From Shewanella maritima (lineage in GTDB: Bacteria > Pseudomonadota > Gammaproteobacteria > Enterobacterales > Shewanellaceae): a DNA stretch of 64,000 nucleotides. The first letter of the stretch is position 1. Every line of letters begins with the position of its first letter. The stretch covers positions 3,473,501 through 3,537,500 of the forward strand of contig NZ_CP036200.1 of assembly GCF_004295345.1 (NCBI RefSeq). Reading direction: 5' to 3'. Positions 45,493 to 55,489 of this stretch are shown in pieces. The notes below the pieces were generated by a model. That model was not told where the DNA came from. It worked only from the letters and a program-made list of their open reading frames with translations, and ran no database searches. The position numbers and the translations under genes were made by a program.

Positions 45493-45846
45493 ATGTTAAG
45501 TCAAAGAAATCGTTTTAAAGTGGCGGCTCTTGTGGCGTTATTAGCGGGGACTTTTGCTTTTGAAGTCTTCGCCGCTGATGATGTGCAAGTTGATACCTTG
45601 AGCATAGGTAGCTCTATGGCGACTAGTGCTGCAATTGGCGCAAGCGTAGATGGTGAATCTTGCATGACAATTTCGCAAGCGCAATTGATGGATGCGATGC
45701 AGCAGTTTGACAGTCGCGAGCATTTTAATGCAGATGTCGCACTTGCTGAGCAATCAAATACAACTGCGGTTGACTCAGCGTATATTAGCGGTGGCAGCGC
45801 GGGTATGAGCTTTACTCAAGTTATGCAGCCACCAATTGCATACTAA
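45493..45846 (+). CDS. Small secreted protein, unknown
   Basis: A 117-residue protein with signal peptide RFKVAALVALLAGTFAFEVFA (cleaved before ADDVQVD). The mature part is acidic, Ser/Ala/Thr-rich, with one Cys (GESCMTIS). No family recognised. AAGAGAGGG upstream is a good ribosome site, and a compound terminator follows. Confidence 0.6.
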   Translation: MLSQRNRFKVAALVALLAGTFAFEVFAADDVQVDTLSIGSSMATSAAIGASVDGESCMTISQAQLMDAMQQFDSREHFNADVALAEQSNTTAVDSAYISGGSAGMSFTQVMQPPIAY

Positions 45847-45876
45847 TGTACTAACTTGTTGGCTAGAACTGATTTG

Positions 45877-45930
45877 AAAATGCCAGTCGAGGTTGACCCT
45901 GTTACAGGGGCGTCTTGGCTGGCATTTTTT
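45877..45930. terminator. Compound bidirectional terminator
   Basis: AAAATGCCAG (45877–45886) pairs with CTGGCATTTT (45919–45928); an inner CCCTG/CAGGG hairpin sits in the loop. Confidence 0.8.
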
Positions 45931-45955
45931 GTTTTGCTAGCTATCAGCTAATTGC

Positions 45956-46850
45956 CTACTTACTGCTAATAGCTTGTTTACAAAGCGCGTCAAGCTTTTC
46001 AGCGGCCGCTTCAAAGCTCTTTGCCTTAAAGGTCAGTGGGATCTTTGCGCCATCGCTTTTAGCAATTGCCAGTTCGCCAGTGTTTGCTTTCAATAGCTTT
46101 GTGAGTTCAACTGTTAGTTTGATCCTTGGGCTCGCTTTGACTTTCACGCCTTGCTCGCCAATGAATAATTTGTAGTTACCCGCAACGGCTTTGTGCTTGT
46201 GATAGCCATCGTAAGGCCAATTAGCGCTTCCTGATTTCATCGCCAGACTATACTGCGCTTGGTAGTTTTGGCATTGACCTATGATGTCGACATAGGTGTG
46301 ATCGCTATAACCATCTTCTGACAATAGCATCGACATGCGAGCGCTTTTTACGCCACTACGCTCTCCATATTCCAGTAAATAGTCAGTATAAATGGTGGCA
46401 TTGTTAACCCTTGCCCAAAGGTTGCGTGACGTGAATTTGGCGAGTCATAGTTAATGACTTCTGTAGTTGGATTTTCCATGTAGGCACGAATGTTCTTGTC
46501 TGAAGTAATGAAGTACAGTTTGCCATCAAGTTTCCAGCAGTTTTTACGTGCGCCTTTGTAGCTATCAGCTTTACATTGAATGGTGTTTTTATAATCAAAA
46601 GTAAGGTTTAACTCACCGCGAGTATAGATTGCTTTGAATGCGTCAAAATGGCTTTTCAAGCTGCTACCTTCTTGATTGTATTCTAGGAATTCATCCCAAG
46701 CTTGTTCTTTTGCTGTGCGGCCATTTGCGGCGCTAAAGCCAGTGCGCACTTTGTCTGCCGAGTTATCTGGTGTTGTGGCGAATGAGCCTGGGAGTATAGG
46801 CATAGCGAAGCTATAGCAAGGGCGAAGGCAGGTGTTAGGCGTGTAAGCAT
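45956..46850 (-). pseudogene. Secreted unknown protein with two frameshifts
   Basis: Three overlapping frames form one protein of ~298 residues. From ATG 46850 a signal peptide MLTRLTPAFALAIASLCLYS leads into TTPDNSADKVRTGFSAANG (frame change near GG 46777–46778), then RHATFGQG followed by VNNATIYTDYLLEYGERSG (frame change at CCC 46408–46410), and finally MSMLLSEDGYSDHTYVD to the stop at 45956. Each change needs one added base. Cys residues and the leader point to an envelope protein. Fragment lengths do not suggest gene decay elsewhere. No family recognised. Confidence 0.6.
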
Positions 46851-47025
46851 GGTGACCTCATGAAATGATTTATGTGGTGATCGACTCCATGATCGCATTG
46901 TTAGCTAAGCAATAAATTAGAAGCCGATTATACAGTTGTGCAATCTGGTGTCAATTTGAGCGTTTAGCTTGTGTAAGCAGAATTATCACTAAGAGATAAG
47001 GCTGTAAAACCGTTATGGGGCCAAT

Positions 47026-47059
47026 AAAAAAATCCACCTTGTTCAAGGTGGATTTTTTG
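47026..47059 (-). terminator. Intrinsic terminator after M13 peptidase gene
   Basis: AATCCACCTT pairs with AAGGTGGATT around a GTTC loop, with A-run on the left and T-run on the right. On the minus strand it follows the peptidase gene. Confidence 0.85.
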
Positions 47060-47112
47060 TTGTTTTACTTGCGATTAACCTACTGGTTAGTCAGTTAAGC
47101 GATTAAGGCTAA

Positions 47113-49185
47113 CTACCAGATGCGTACGCGCTGATCTTCAGGAAGATATAGCTTATCGCCTGGTTTTACGTCAAACGCCTTGTACCATGCATCGTGGTTA
47201 CGTGGCGCGAGTGCGCGGTAACGACCAGGTGCGTGAGTACCAGCTCGTAGCTGACTTAGCATGCTTTGCTCGGTGCGCTTTTCTTTCCAAACCTGAGCCC
47301 AGGCCAGGAAGAAGCGTTGGTCGCCCGTTAACCCGTCGATGATAGGTGCTTCTTTACCGTTTAGGCTTAACTTGTATGCATGGTAAGCCATTGCTAGACC
47401 ACCAACGTCACCGATATTTTCGCCTAAGCTGTTGCGACCATTTACGAAGTTATCTGGAATTGGCTCATACTGGCTATACTGAGCAGCAAGCATATCAGCT
47501 TTAGCTTCAAATGCAGCGCGGTCAGCGTCTGTCCACCAGTTGCGCTGAATACCGTTGGCATCAGACTTAGAGCCTTGATCGTCGAAACCATGGCCCATTT
47601 CGTGACCAATTACCGCACCAATGCCGCCGTAGTTAACAGCAGGGTCAGCATTTGGGTCGAAAAACGGAGGTTGTAAAATCGCCGCTGGGAACACAATTTC
47701 GTTAAATGAGCTATTGTAGTAAGCGTTGACGCGCTGTGGCGTCATGCCCCAACGGTTACGGTCAGTTTTTTGTAGCTCACGCTCAACGCTTTGGTCGTGG
47801 AAGTATTTACGTAGGTTTTGAATATTACCTACTAAATCATCATTTGAAAGCTCAAGGCCATCAAACTCTTGCCATACATCTGGGTAGCCAATTTTTGGGG
47901 TAAACGCTGCCAGTTTAGCGCGGGCATTTACCTTAGTTTCATCACTCATCCAGTCAAGGCCGTCGATACGCTGACCTAGTGCAGTACGTAGGTTTTCAAC
48001 TAACTCTGCCATCTGCTGTTTAGACGACTCAGGGAAGTAACGTGCTACATACACTTTGCCAATGGCGAATCCAAGAGATTGAGTACCAGACATTTCAGTC
48101 ACGGCGCGCTTCCAACGTGGGCGAGGCTGTTCTTGACCACTCAGAGTTTTACCAAAGAAGGCAAAGCTTTCGTTATATACATCTTCAGATAATAAGCCCG
48201 CGTTGTTGCTTAAGGTGTGGAAAGTGAGGTAATCCTGCCAAACGTTTAGCGGCTCGTTATTGATCAAGCTGATCATCGCCTTAATCGGCTCAGGTTGAGC
48301 AACATTGACTTGCGGTACTTTATACCCGGTTTGCTCAAAGAACAGATCCCAGTTAAAGCCAGCGTATTGTGTATTAAGTTGCTCGCGCTTGATTTGATTC
48401 AAGGTGAGGTCGCGGTTACGGCGTTTTTCACGTGGCCAGTGGCCTTCAGCGATTTTGATTTCAAGATCAAGGATGGCTTGAGCGCGCTCTTTACCATCTT
48501 TAATACCTGCAAAAGCAAGCATAGCGGCAATGTGGTCGACATAGGCTTTGCGGATGTCAACGAAGCGCTCACTGTCATCTAGATAGTATGAGCGGTCTGG
48601 CATACCAAGGCCGCCAGCGCCAAGTGACAATTCATATTTGTTTGGGTCTAAACGGTTGAACCACATGCCACCACCGATAGGTGATTCTGCATTGGTTAAC
48701 CATGATTGACCGAAAATACGAGTTAAGTCGTCAATCGACTTAATGTTATTAATGTCATTTAGAATTGGCTTAACTGGGGTAATACCTAGCTTATTGATGG
48801 TGTCTGTGTCCATGTAAGCGTGGTAAAAGTCAGCAATTAATTGTTCTTCGGCGTTTAAATCTTTGCGATTGGTGATGTCGTTGATAATCTCTTTAACACG
48901 CTCTTCGCTGCGCTCAGCCAGGGCGTTAAATGCACCGTAGCGAGTCTTATCCGCTGGCATTTCGAAATTGTCGTACCATGTACCACTGGCATACATAAAG
49001 AAGTCATCACCAGGTTTGACTGATTCGTTGCGCGCGCTTAAATCCACACCAAAGCTACCGAGTTCGGCTTTACCTTTTACTTGTTGTGTTGTGGTATCTG
49101 CGGCTGGTTGAGTGCTAACATCTGAGCTACCGCATGCGCTTAAAAAGCTAGTAGCTAAAGCAATGGCAATTAACGATTTTTTCAT
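47113..49185 (-). CDS. M13 family metallopeptidase (neprilysin/PepO-like) lipoprotein
   Basis: A 690-residue zinc peptidase. The N-terminus MKKSLIAIALATSFLSACGSS has a lipobox, so it is anchored in the envelope. Catalytic motifs are VIGHEMGHGFDDQG (HExxH) and NSLGENIGDVGGL (third Zn Glu and GD), with NAYYNSSFNEIVFPAAIL upstream and the C-terminal Trp (RVRIW). M13 enzymes cleave peptides of limited size. It is a lone gene with a terminator. Confidence 0.92.
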   Translation of the reverse strand: MKKSLIAIALATSFLSACGSSDVSTQPAADTTTQQVKGKAELGSFGVDLSARNESVKPGDDFFMYASGTWYDNFEMPADKTRYGAFNALAERSEERVKEIINDITNRKDLNAEEQLIADFYHAYMDTDTINKLGITPVKPILNDINNIKSIDDLTRIFGQSWLTNAESPIGGGMWFNRLDPNKYELSLGAGGLGMPDRSYYLDDSERFVDIRKAYVDHIAAMLAFAGIKDGKERAQAILDLEIKIAEGHWPREKRRNRDLTLNQIKREQLNTQYAGFNWDLFFEQTGYKVPQVNVAQPEPIKAMISLINNEPLNVWQDYLTFHTLSNNAGLLSEDVYNESFAFFGKTLSGQEQPRPRWKRAVTEMSGTQSLGFAIGKVYVARYFPESSKQQMAELVENLRTALGQRIDGLDWMSDETKVNARAKLAAFTPKIGYPDVWQEFDGLELSNDDLVGNIQNLRKYFHDQSVERELQKTDRNRWGMTPQRVNAYYNSSFNEIVFPAAILQPPFFDPNADPAVNYGGIGAVIGHEMGHGFDDQGSKSDANGIQRNWWTDADRAAFEAKADMLAAQYSQYEPIPDNFVNGRNSLGENIGDVGGLAMAYHAYKLSLNGKEAPIIDGLTGDQRFFLAWAQVWKEKRTEQSMLSQLRAGTHAPGRYRALAPRNHDAWYKAFDVKPGDKLYLPEDQRVRIW

Positions 49186-49642
49186 TGTTGCTTCCTTGAT
49201 TTCCCTTCCATTTGAGTCAGGTTTTTATTGTCTGAATCTACCAAGTGTTGCCTAGCTTCAACGGTGTTGGTGTATCGTTTGAGCGCGAGAGGTAGATGTC
49301 ATTTATGCAATTAAACTCTGACATATTGTGGATATGAGCAAAAATGTCAACGAACAAATTGTTAACGCAAGTTGCGGCTAGCTGAGAACGCTATTTTTAT
49401 TTTTAATTTTCATGCGCTTGGGTTGGGGTGTTGGTGGAGTGTCTGTTGCGAAATTGTACAGTTCGCTGCTTCGTTAACTGAGGTTTATCAAGGTATTTTT
49501 AATATAAGGCACGCTTAACGCTGAGTAAGAAGCCAATGGATAGAAAGAAGAGAGCGTTTTGGTGTTCACGTATGGAGTGAGGAAACGGTAATTGAACACC
49601 AAAACGGGAGTCGGTTATTGGTTGCTTTAAATTGGCAAAGCG
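49186..49642. repeat. Gap with 14-bp inverted repeat
   Basis: No ORF is convincing. The notable feature is CGTTTTGGTGTTCA (49555–49568) and its perfect complement TGAACACCAAAACG (49593–49606), separated by 24 bases. It lies after the PA3496-like gene on the minus strand, without a T-run. Confidence 0.45.
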
Positions 49643-49816
49643 TTAGGCCCAGAATTCGTCGGTAGCCTGTTTAAGTTGTTGTCGCTCGAGATAATCATCA
49701 AGGCGTCGTTTAACATTTTTGCGTCTAGCAAGCTCTTCAGCTGCTTGTTGATTTTTAGGTTGGGCGATTGCGTTAATTTCAGCATCGTTTGGAATGACGT
49801 TAATTACTTGTGCCAT
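49643..49816 (-). CDS. PA3496-like small basic protein
   Basis: A 57-residue protein not called by the usual length cutoff. From ATG 49816 it reads MAQVINVIPNDAEINAIAQP, then a charged helix with ARRKNVKRRLDDYLERQQL and C-terminal DEFWA. This RR-(K)-(V)-(R)-R(L)-(D/E)-D-Y-L-E pattern recalls the PA3496 family of putative envelope integrity proteins. Function is not established. Confidence 0.55.
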   Translation of the reverse strand: MAQVINVIPNDAEINAIAQPKNQQAAEELARRKNVKRRLDDYLERQQLKQATDEFWA

Positions 49817-50207
49817 ATAAATACCCTCAAACTTTTGTCAGCTGCTATCAATACATGTGCAGCTACATATCTGATAATAAAGTCAAAATAACACTGTCCA
49901 CTCACTGTTGACTGAAAAATATACGAAATATTAGTGAGTGCTTAATTGGCAATTTAGCAGGGTAAATTTAATAAAAAAGCGATCTAGTTAACAATTGTGA
50001 GTGCATCATGGGCTAGGTAGATGCACTAAGTTTGAAACTGTGATTTTGTTAACTGAATTTCTTGTAAGTGTTTTGCGGGTGTAATTTGTTGGTTGTTATT
50101 TTGTTAAATTTTAAGGTGATTTTTGTATATGTAACAAAACATTTGTCATTTTTTGAGCGAGGGTGCTACTCATTTAATAGCGATAAACATAAACAAAAGG
50201 ACTGTAT

Positions 50208-50879
50208 ATGACTAATCACTCAAGCTGTTTTGCCGCTCAAAGTGTTACCTCAACATCAGTTAGCCAAACTCCATTTGTACAATGGCTTATTAGCCGCTCA
50301 GTTATTTCCTCCATTGGCGCAATTGTGACCTTTGGATTGTTTGTGTTTATGGCGCAGCTCATTAAAACTGATCATATCTATGTGGACTCGCCATCGAATG
50401 CGCCGCAGTTTGACATTGGGTTTGTAGCTAAACCTGAGCCAAAGGTGACAAAAAAGTCATATATAGAGCCTCAACCTCTGCCAGTAAAGGTAGATAGAAT
50501 TGCGCCGCCAGCAGTGGATACCTCAGGTGCTGATGCCTTAATTACTAACGTGCCTGCTCCTGTGATTGAAAATAACCCTGAAGTTTTTGGTCAAACAAAG
50601 GCTAATTCAGATGCGATACCTGTGGTTCAGGTAGAGCCGCAGTATCCAGTTATTGCCGCGCGTGATGGTAAAGAAGGCTATGTAGTGGTGATGTTTGATA
50701 TCAGCGCTGCGGGCGGTGTATTAAATGCCAAGGTAATTGAAGCTGAGCCCAAGCGCACTTTTAACCGCGCTGCACTGCAAGCCATTAGCAATTGGAAGTA
50801 CAAGCCCAAGCTAATTGATGGCAAAGCCGTTGCGCAGACTGGACTACAAGTAAGGTTAGATTTCGCGCTTGATAACTAG
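50208..50879 (+). CDS. tonB: TonB-family energy transducer
   Basis: A 223-residue protein. An N-terminal span (VISSIGAIVTFGLFVFMAQLI) anchors it in the inner membrane; a Pro-rich periplasmic linker follows; the C-terminal TonB domain is QVEPQYPVIAARDGKEGYV, then FNRAALQAISNWKYKPKLIDGKAV. It passes proton-motive energy to TonB-dependent outer-membrane receptors. No ExbB/ExbD genes are in the window, so it relies on partners elsewhere. AAAAGGAC is the ribosome site. Confidence 0.85.
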   Translation: MTNHSSCFAAQSVTSTSVSQTPFVQWLISRSVISSIGAIVTFGLFVFMAQLIKTDHIYVDSPSNAPQFDIGFVAKPEPKVTKKSYIEPQPLPVKVDRIAPPAVDTSGADALITNVPAPVIENNPEVFGQTKANSDAIPVVQVEPQYPVIAARDGKEGYVVVMFDISAAGGVLNAKVIEAEPKRTFNRAALQAISNWKYKPKLIDGKAVAQTGLQVRLDFALDN

Positions 50880-50963
50880 CTGTTAACTGCTCTAGTGCCG
50901 CTATTTTAGAAGCACTTGATAAGGTACGGCTTACACATTTTTATCAGTACTTTATCATCAGCC

Positions 50964-50999
50964 AGAAGCCGTCGCTAACTTAGGCGGCTTCTTACTCTT
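50964..50999. terminator. Bidirectional terminator between tonB and LysR gene
   Basis: AGAAGCCG (50964–50971) pairs with CGGCTTCT (50985–50992) before a T-rich stretch. Confidence 0.7.
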
Positions 51000-51009
51000 T
51001 GACCTTTAC

Positions 51010-51834
51010 CTAGACAGCTTGAATAAGCTGTTTTACTTTTGCCCGCAACTCCTTGTGAGCCTTGTTGCTAAGATTTGCTCGATGAAATAGCAGTTGAAAC
51101 TCGACGTTTATTAGTTTGATTGGCGGCTCAACAAAACGCAGGCCTAACGCTTGGACATACTTTTTCATGCGCTCTGTAGTTAATCCTAGCGCTTCACTGT
51201 TTGCCACATAGGTAAGCTGTGCACTCATGGAGCCAGCATTAAACACAATATCTCGCGGCGCTGGATTTTCTGCCAGAATAGTAAAGGTGTCTATGTCCTG
51301 ACGGCGGGTTTTAATGGTGACATGTTGCTCATTGTAGTATTGCTCCTCGGTTAGCTCATCACCAATACGAGGGTGATTATTAGCTAGGGCAATGATCATC
51401 TTATCGCTACATAATGGTTCACTCACTATACTTGGGTCATTTGCAGTGACGAAGTCGATAGCCAAATCGACTTTGCGATTGCGCAAGTCTTCAAATATCT
51501 GCATTTGGCTATGGGGCGCATCAACTAGGTGTAGCCCAGAGTTAGCAAGATCGTAAGCAAACTGCTCTTGCACATATACCTTGTAGCCTACTTCATAGAG
51601 TGCTTCGCGTACCAGGTTTTCCGCTGGAGCCAGCTTAGTCATCATATAGTTGGCTTGAGAAGTTGGCTCAATGGAGCGACCTTTACGAATAAACAGCGCA
51701 GCCCCGAGTTGCTGCTCAAGCTGCTTGATTCGTTGCGATACTGCCGCTTGGCTAATGCCTATCTCAACTGATGCTTTTGTATAAGACTTACAGTTGTAGA
51801 CCTGAATGAAGGTGCTGAGTAGGTTTAAGTCCAT
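51010..51834 (-). CDS. LysR regulator divergent from alkyl-sulfatase-like gene
   Basis: A 274-residue LysR protein with the helix-turn-helix LLSTFIQVYNCKSYTKASVEI then GISQAAVSQRIKQLEQQLGAALF. Start ATG 51834 follows GGGGAAG by five bases; the longer ORF to 51855 is not needed. The neighbouring divergent gene, 278 bases away, is a metallo-beta-lactamase-type sulfatase, so it probably controls that gene in response to a sulfate ester or product. Confidence 0.85.
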   Translation of the reverse strand: MDLNLLSTFIQVYNCKSYTKASVEIGISQAAVSQRIKQLEQQLGAALFIRKGRSIEPTSQANYMMTKLAPAENLVREALYEVGYKVYVQEQFAYDLANSGLHLVDAPHSQMQIFEDLRNRKVDLAIDFVTANDPSIVSEPLCSDKMIIALANNHPRIGDELTEEQYYNEQHVTIKTRRQDIDTFTILAENPAPRDIVFNAGSMSAQLTYVANSEALGLTTERMKKYVQALGLRFVEPPIKLINVEFQLLFHRANLSNKAHKELRAKVKQLIQAV

Positions 51835-52111
51835 ATCTTCCCCATTGTCGTGCACATTAGCGTTTTAGTCGTCGCGTGACTCAGTAATTTTTGTGTTTTG
51901 CCTACTGGCATTAAACCAGGGTTTAAGCACTGTTAATGCAAGAAAAAGGTGCCTTAAGTATAAGCTCAGCTTATAACGTATACAATTGCCAGCTTATGTT
52001 TTTACCTGCATGGTGACCATAAAATGACCTCATCAACTGTTAGTTACCAACTAATAGCTACTAACTAAAAGTTACCAATTTCCAAACTTTCAATGCATTG
52101 ATGAGGTGTTT

Positions 52112-54235
52112 ATGAACAAGTCAATTATTGCTTTAACAGTACTTACTGCTTTTTCAGGTATGGTTAGCGCTGCCCAGCACCAACACGCGGGTCACCATGC
52201 CCATCATGAAGACGAACACTTATGTGAGCTTGAGCATTTCACGCCAGATCAGCTTAGAAATATGGACGGTAAACCTGCAACGCTGCCAACCATTAAGGCT
52301 AACAAGCAAGTGGCGAAAACCCTCAATTATGCTGACACTCAAGCATTTGAAGACACTAATCGTGGCCTGATTGCAGTCCTTGATAGTGCCAGCGGTAAGA
52401 TTATTCGCGACAAGTTTACTGATTTTATTGACGTTACCCCTGAGGCCGCAGTTGATTATCCAGACAGTGTCAACCCATCTTTGTGGCGTCAGGCTGTGGC
52501 TAATCAGGCAGCCAATGGCCTTTATGAAGTCATTCCGGGAGAGGTTTATCAGGTGCGCGGTGTCGATCTTGCTTCAGCTACTTTTATTCGTGGTGAAACC
52601 GGCTGGATCGTGTATGACGTGCTGACGACCAAAGAGTCGATGGCTGCCGCGTTAAACTTTTTCTTGTCTGAAGTGCCTGAAGGTGGCGATTTGAAAGTGG
52701 TTGCCATGCTTTACTCGCACTCACATGGTGATCACTTCGGTGGTTCACGCGCAGTATATGAACACAATCCTGACGTGAAAGTATATGGTTCACGTAACAT
52801 TACCAAAGAGATTGTCGATGAGAACGTACTTGCAGGTAACGCCATGTCACGTCGCGTGACTTACCAATACGGTAACTCACTCGGCCGTCATGCCCACGGC
52901 ATTGTTGATGCTGCGTTAGCAAAAGGTGTCGCCAACGGTGAATTATCGTACGTGTTGCCACACAAAGAAATGAACTGGGACAACGAATATGAGGTGCATA
53001 CCATTGATGGTGTTGAAATGCACTTTGTCGATGCGTCAGGTACCGAAGCCGCATCAGAAATGGTGACATATATTCCTAAACACAAGGCGTTATGGACAGG
53101 TGAGCTTACCTACCAAGGCATGCACAATATTTACACTTTGCGCGGAGCAAAAGTGCGCGACTCACTCAAGTGGTCAAAGAAAATCAATGAGATGTTGATG
53201 CTTTGGGGTCATGAGGCTGAGTACCTGTTTGGCTCGCATTCAGCACCGATTTGGGAAAATGACAATATCCAAGAATACTTAAAGATGCAGCGTGATGCTT
53301 ATGGCTTTACCCATAATCAAACTCTGCGCTTAGCCAATAACGGCATGGTAATGCAGGACATTGGCGATGCGATTTATACGGTAATGCCAGAGTCGATTCA
53401 GCAGTCTTGGCACACCAATGGTTACCACGGTAGCTATAGCCATAACGCCAGAGCGGTTTACAACATGTATCTGGGTTATTTTGATATGAATCCATCTAAC
53501 TTAAACCCGCTACCTGTTGCCGCAGAAGCACAAAAGTTTGTTGAGTACATGGGAGGCTGTGAAGCTGTGACTGAAAAAGCCAAAGCCGATTTTATTAAAG
53601 GTGAGTATCGCTTTGTGGCGACAGCGATGGATAAGGTTGTCAACGTTTGCCCTGATAATCAACAGGCGCGCAGTTTACTGGCTGACACCTATGAGCAACT
53701 TGGCTATCAAGCAGAAAGTGCCGGCTGGCGTAACGTATACCTAACTGGCGCACAGGAAACACGCGTGGGTATTCAACCTGGCTCGATCAAAGCTGCAAGT
53801 GCTGATGTACTCGCCAATATGGGCATTGATAATCTGCTGGATTATATTGCTGTAAAAGTCGATTCAACTGTCGCCCAGCATACGCCGTTTACTATGAACA
53901 TTGAGGTAACAGACACCAAGGCGTTTTACGTCACCGAAATGGCTAATGGTAACTTCAACAACTTTGAGTGGAGCAAGTATGCAGACGAGTTAGCTAATAC
54001 GCCTAAACCAAAGGCTGATGCAACGCTGCGTATTGAGCATGGTGATGTGGCGAAAATCTTGATGGGACAAGTGACGCTTGAGCAATTACTAAAAGCGGGC
54101 AAAGCAAGTATTGTAGGTGATGCGAGTGTGCTAGCTAAGCTGCAAGCAGCCCAAGTCGAATTTGATGACAAGTTTGAGATTGTGCCACAACCTGCGAAAG
54201 GCCAGGAAGTCGATGCCGAGCTTTACTTGAAATAG
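52112..54235 (+). CDS. Alkyl-sulfatase-like metallo-beta-lactamase-fold hydrolase (SdsA type)
   Basis: A 707-residue secreted enzyme with an N-terminal leader. Residues ~120–380 form the MBL fold: Zn motif MLYSHSHGDHFGGSRAVYE, a VDASGTEAASEMVTYIPKHKALWTGE segment with the fourth ligand, and LFGSHSAPIWE. A dimerisation domain follows (MNPSNLNPLPVAAEAQKFVEYMGG) and then a C-terminal SCP2-like lipid-binding domain. SdsA1 and YjcS cleave primary alkyl sulfates to alcohol and sulfate. The His-rich N-terminus (HQHAGHHAHHEDEH) may bind metal. It is controlled by the divergent LysR gene. Confidence 0.86.
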   Translation: MNKSIIALTVLTAFSGMVSAAQHQHAGHHAHHEDEHLCELEHFTPDQLRNMDGKPATLPTIKANKQVAKTLNYADTQAFEDTNRGLIAVLDSASGKIIRDKFTDFIDVTPEAAVDYPDSVNPSLWRQAVANQAANGLYEVIPGEVYQVRGVDLASATFIRGETGWIVYDVLTTKESMAAALNFFLSEVPEGGDLKVVAMLYSHSHGDHFGGSRAVYEHNPDVKVYGSRNITKEIVDENVLAGNAMSRRVTYQYGNSLGRHAHGIVDAALAKGVANGELSYVLPHKEMNWDNEYEVHTIDGVEMHFVDASGTEAASEMVTYIPKHKALWTGELTYQGMHNIYTLRGAKVRDSLKWSKKINEMLMLWGHEAEYLFGSHSAPIWENDNIQEYLKMQRDAYGFTHNQTLRLANNGMVMQDIGDAIYTVMPESIQQSWHTNGYHGSYSHNARAVYNMYLGYFDMNPSNLNPLPVAAEAQKFVEYMGGCEAVTEKAKADFIKGEYRFVATAMDKVVNVCPDNQQARSLLADTYEQLGYQAESAGWRNVYLTGAQETRVGIQPGSIKAASADVLANMGIDNLLDYIAVKVDSTVAQHTPFTMNIEVTDTKAFYVTEMANGNFNNFEWSKYADELANTPKPKADATLRIEHGDVAKILMGQVTLEQLLKAGKASIVGDASVLAKLQAAQVEFDDKFEIVPQPAKGQEVDAELYLK

Positions 54236-54272
54236 CCTGAAACAGCTTAGTCAGAAATAGTTTTCATCCCCC

Positions 54273-54337
54273 AATCAGCTCTGGTACACCTTGCTAGTTT
54301 AATAATTAGTGAAGCGTGCCAGGGCTGATTTCCTGTT
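54273..54337. terminator. Terminator-like hairpin
   Basis: AATCAGCTCTGG (54273–54284) pairs with CCAGGGCTGATT (54319–54330), with a loop of 34 bases, then TTCCTGTTG. It lies between two convergent genes, so it may act in both directions. Confidence 0.55.
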
Positions 54338-54402
54338 GTTTTGCTTAAATCTTGCGAGCCCTAACTTCCTGTCTCTGAATATCTGATTTCAAATTCCTGT
54401 TT

Positions 54403-55293
54403 TTAGCTGGAATGAAGGCCAATTTGCTGCTGTACGAACTCAATAAACAGCTTTAATCTTGCTGATTGATGAATAAGCTGAGGATGCAGTAAATAGCTAC
54501 TCGATTGCATGGTGTCACAACCCGTTAGCACTGTTTGCAGTTGCCCTGACTTTAGCTCTTCATCGACAAGGTACTCCGCTACCAGAATGATGCCTTGAGC
54601 ATCCAGTGCCAATGATTTGAGCATATGGTTGTCATTTATCGCAATGGCGCCAGATACGTTAATTGCTTGGCCGTCAAGCTTCCAGTTAGCTTGCTCACTT
54701 GTGGTGAGACATTGATGTTTAGCTAGGTCATCGACCGATTGCGGCGCTCCGTGCTTGGCAATATAGGCCGGTGATGCGCAGCATACGTGACGATAGTCAA
54801 ACAGCTTTTTAGCTACCATATTTTGCGGCGGTGTAGTGGTGGCGCGAAAGGCGATATCAAAGTCGGATTGGTTAAGGTCGTGCTGAGTGTAACTGGTATC
54901 AATTTTAAAATTAACCAGCGGATACTGGCGATGAAATTGCTGGCAAATCGGCAATAAAAAACGGGCGGTAAACTGACTTGGTGCGGTAATACTAATATCA
55001 CCCGCTATGGTTTGATGATCGTGACGGATCTGCCTTTCTAGGTCTATCAGCTGAGATTTTACCTGCCCCATGCTGGATAACACCTGTTGTCCTTGCTCGG
55101 TAAGCTTGACGCTGCGAGTTGAGCGAACAAGTAATGGTCTGCCAAAGTCTTGCTCAAGTTGCTTAATCTGCTCAGATAAGTAACCGCGAGAGATCCCTAA
55201 GTTTGCTGAAGCCTCAGTAAAACTGAGTTGCTTGGCGACTTCGCTAAATAGAAATAAGCGCTCAAATTTCTTATGTTCTCTGGATTGGCTCAT
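54403..55293 (-). CDS. LysR regulator divergent from AKR–amylase pair
   Basis: A 296-residue LysR protein. HTH: LFSEVAKQLSFTEASANLGISRGYLSEQIKQLEQDFGRPLL. The ATG at 55293 is chosen because a longer frame to 55341 starts with an unusual Ser/Thr/Arg extension. The effector domain has DFDIAFRATTTPPQNMV. The 197-base divergent gap ahead of the aldo-keto reductase is AT-rich and could hold operators. Confidence 0.82.
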   Translation of the reverse strand: MSQSREHKKFERLFLFSEVAKQLSFTEASANLGISRGYLSEQIKQLEQDFGRPLLVRSTRSVKLTEQGQQVLSSMGQVKSQLIDLERQIRHDHQTIAGDISITAPSQFTARFLLPICQQFHRQYPLVNFKIDTSYTQHDLNQSDFDIAFRATTTPPQNMVAKKLFDYRHVCCASPAYIAKHGAPQSVDDLAKHQCLTTSEQANWKLDGQAINVSGAIAINDNHMLKSLALDAQGIILVAEYLVDEELKSGQLQTVLTGCDTMQSSSYLLHPQLIHQSARLKLFIEFVQQQIGLHSS

Positions 55294-55489
55294 AGCTGCT
55301 CTCTTGCTCAGGGCTGTTCTACTTATGAGTGTTGGGCTCAAGGCTGTTTACTGTTATTAGCTCATAGCAGCAAACTTAAATCAATAATTGCTCGCTATAA
55401 CAAATAATGATTTTGCTTTTTGCTCTTTCATCACAATCTAGCTTGATTACACTGATAACAAATAAATAAGCAGATTAACTGAGCAAACT

